Shown: positions 6,781-8,284 of the stretch, piece by piece
How the letters are laid out: every line of letters starts with the position of its first letter
Position numbering within the stretch: the stretch's first letter is position 1
Origin: Acidimicrobiaceae bacterium
Lineage (GTDB): Bacteria > Actinomycetota > Acidimicrobiia > Acidimicrobiales > RAAP-2
Assembly (NCBI GenBank): GCA_003164275.1
Contig: PLSY01000039.1
Coordinates: 1-8,284 of the forward strand
Direction of reading: 5' to 3'
Length of the DNA: 8,284 nt
Position numbers and translations under genes: made by a program
Notes under the pieces: generated by a model
What the model was told of the DNA's origin: nothing
The model's database searches: none
Seen by the model: only the letters and a program-made list of their open reading frames with translations

Positions 6781-8247
6781 ATGCCGCTGCACAAAGAGCT
6801 GGAGCGATTGAAGGCCCTCGACGACCCGAAGGTTCGCGGGTACCAGTTCGAGCCGTTTGTCGGATCCTTGTTTGCTGCAGCTCACTTCGAGGTCACGCCG
6901 AGCCCTGGGGCTGGCGGAAGCCGGCAGGTGGACCTCATCGCCACCAGGGGTGACGACGCATATCTCATCGAGGCAAAGTGGTGGTCAAGGCGAGTTGGCG
7001 TTGCCGAAGTTCAGGCGCTTGAAGATCGCCTGAAGAGGACCCCTGCGTCCGTAATCGGTGTTCTGGTGAGCTACTCCGGGTTTACTCAGGGTGCGATCGA
7101 CCGCGTCGAGGGTAAGCCGAAACGCTCCGTGCTTCTCGTCACCGGCGAGGAACTGGAACGGTCCATCAGTTGGGACGGAGACTTTCTTCGCATGCTTCGG
7201 CAGAAGCGCGATTCAATGTTGGTGCACTCGAAGACCGTCTTCATGTCGAACCGACCTCGAACTGCACGTCGTCGACGCGGAAAACTTCTTCCGTCGACTC
7301 CAGAGGCGATCGTTCTTCGTGATGGAACTCGTTCGCCATGGCTCAAGTTCGGTGGAGACTTCGGGCAGTTCGCGTTTGCACGAGAAGTGGTCGATATCGA
7401 TTGGGTCTCCGGGTCGGGGCTAGGCGTGTCCCTCGATGTGTCCACAGTTTCAACAGATCAGGATGGTCTCCTGGCTCTTCTGCATGATCTCTCAGACTTA
7501 GGTTGGTTGACCGAGAAGAGTCGTTGGAGCATCCAGCAAGCTGCGGACAATTGGCACGGTGCGGGTGCAGACAATTTTGCTGCAGTGTTGTCGGATTGGG
7601 AGACTCGCTACGAGGGGGTCGAGGATCTTCACCACACTGAGGAATTCTGCTATCTCGATGTGTGCGATGACTTCGGCTTCTACACGCTGACTGGCCAGGT
7701 CGCAGCGCGAGAGCCGCGAGTCGTGTGGAGGGCATCGCTATCCTTCCAGCTGAGTGGGATTCCGCTTGACCCCAGTCCGCTCCGACACCTATGCGAACGA
7801 CTTGATACCCGATCGACACTCTTTTTTCGACCGCGTTCCTCTGAGTCCGTACAACGTCATCATGTCGACCGAGGCGACGGAGTGCTCCTTGACGTTGTCG
7901 GATTCATCGTTGAAGACAACGAGCTGGAAGAGGGCCGAGACGATCGGGAGTGGGCAATCGGTGTTGTCGCACGGAACCCATTCAGACGATCGGCCGCAGG
8001 CCAGGATCGGATCCCAGGTTGGTGGCCCGACATGGTTGCGGACTCCGAGCTGATCGTTTGTTCTCTCCGGTCCTGGCATCCGCTGCGAAAACCCAAGAAA
8101 ACGTATCGACTCTGGAGTTGCGAGGAGGCCTGGACCTCGGACGCGCTCGTTTTCAATCCTGTGGCCGACTGGGACGATGACTCCGATATTGCCGGATATA
8201 CATCATTGATTCGGCCCAGCCGATCACCGAACAACCCAGCGAAATAG
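6781..8247 (+). CDS. Mrr-like restriction endonuclease with unknown C-terminal domain
   Basis: A 488-residue protein. Residues about 15-140 form an Mrr-like PD-(D/E)XK nuclease: YQFEPFVGSLF with E24, GGSRQVDLI with D51, then YLIEAKWW with E64 and K66. Mrr-type enzymes cut DNA, often modified DNA, though the substrate here is unknown. A basic patch (RPRTARRRRGK, about 159-168) separates this from about 320 residues without any motif I recognise; that part is rich in Asp and Trp and may bind DNA, sense a signal or bind a partner. The gene follows Res by 65 bases in the same direction, with no obvious terminator between, so co-transcription is likely. Third-position G/C is much lower than in Res (hand count of 40 codons each: 20 in bases 7441-7560, 35 in 5282-5401), suggesting separate acquisition. 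The nuclease call is good; the role beside a Res that already has a nuclease is open. Confidence 0.82.
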   Translation: MPLHKELERLKALDDPKVRGYQFEPFVGSLFAAAHFEVTPSPGAGGSRQVDLIATRGDDAYLIEAKWWSRRVGVAEVQALEDRLKRTPASVIGVLVSYSGFTQGAIDRVEGKPKRSVLLVTGEELERSISWDGDFLRMLRQKRDSMLVHSKTVFMSNRPRTARRRRGKLLPSTPEAIVLRDGTRSPWLKFGGDFGQFAFAREVVDIDWVSGSGLGVSLDVSTVSTDQDGLLALLHDLSDLGWLTEKSRWSIQQAADNWHGAGADNFAAVLSDWETRYEGVEDLHHTEEFCYLDVCDDFGFYTLTGQVAAREPRVVWRASLSFQLSGIPLDPSPLRHLCERLDTRSTLFFRPRSSESVQRHHVDRGDGVLLDVVGFIVEDNELEEGRDDREWAIGVVARNPFRRSAAGQDRIPGWWPDMVADSELIVCSLRSWHPLRKPKKTYRLWSCEEAWTSDALVFNPVADWDDDSDIAGYTSLIRPSRSPNNPAK

Positions 8248-8284
8248 TCGAGTCCTAGAACGGGTCTGCTGCACCGACGGGTGA

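Noticed and set aside
2604..8247. BREX or DISARM locus
   Set aside because: No PglZ phosphatase, BrxC-like ATPase, DrmA/DrmB helicase pair or phospholipase D gene is seen; the methyltransferase and helicase-nuclease match type III Mod and Res architecture.
8248..8284. Terminator after the last gene
   Set aside because: The 37 bases after the stop show no convincing stem followed by a T-run before the window ends.

Overview
This looks like high-GC chromosomal DNA, most likely from an actinobacterium. The coding genes have strongly G/C-biased third positions, one gene starts with GTG, and Shine-Dalgarno sites are of the GAGG type. No marker gene allows a closer placement. All convincing genes are on the + strand and read as one defence-type cassette.

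Left edge (1-444): the first 20 bases, read on the - strand, match the anticodon arm and variable region of a (formyl)methionine tRNA. The 5' half of that tRNA is missing. This is what the displaced tRNA 3' end at the boundary of a tRNA-integrated element looks like, which would put the rest of the window inside the element. Bases 148-240 hold paired TGGGAT repeats 11 bp apart, reasonable candidates for integrase arm sites. No gene is convincing before 445.

Region 445-2504: an open frame from 445 first encodes a hydrophobic, membrane-like stretch, then passes without a stop into a soluble 216-residue protein of unknown function whose more likely start is 745. That protein overlaps by 4 bp (ATGA) a gene for a fused XRE-type DNA-binding and ImmA/IrrE-type zinc-protease protein. 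The two form a translationally coupled pair that looks like a regulatory or sensing module.

Region 2604-6715: a compact type III-like restriction-modification core. A beta-class adenine methyltransferase (Mod-like, 548 aa) overlaps by one base a superfamily 2 helicase with a C-terminal PD-(D/E)XK nuclease (Res-like, 821 aa). All the catalytic motifs I looked for are present.

Region 6781-8247: a second, stand-alone nuclease with an N-terminal Mrr-like PD-(D/E)XK domain and a C-terminal part of about 320 residues that I do not recognise. Its codon usage is clearly less G/C-biased than the Res gene, suggesting a different history.

Taken together, the window suggests a composite island: Mod marks host DNA, Res translocates on and cuts unmarked DNA, the Mrr-like protein adds a second nuclease, and the XRE-ImmA pair may control or trigger the system. 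The enzyme roles rest on visible motifs. The joint working of the five genes and the island boundary are inference.
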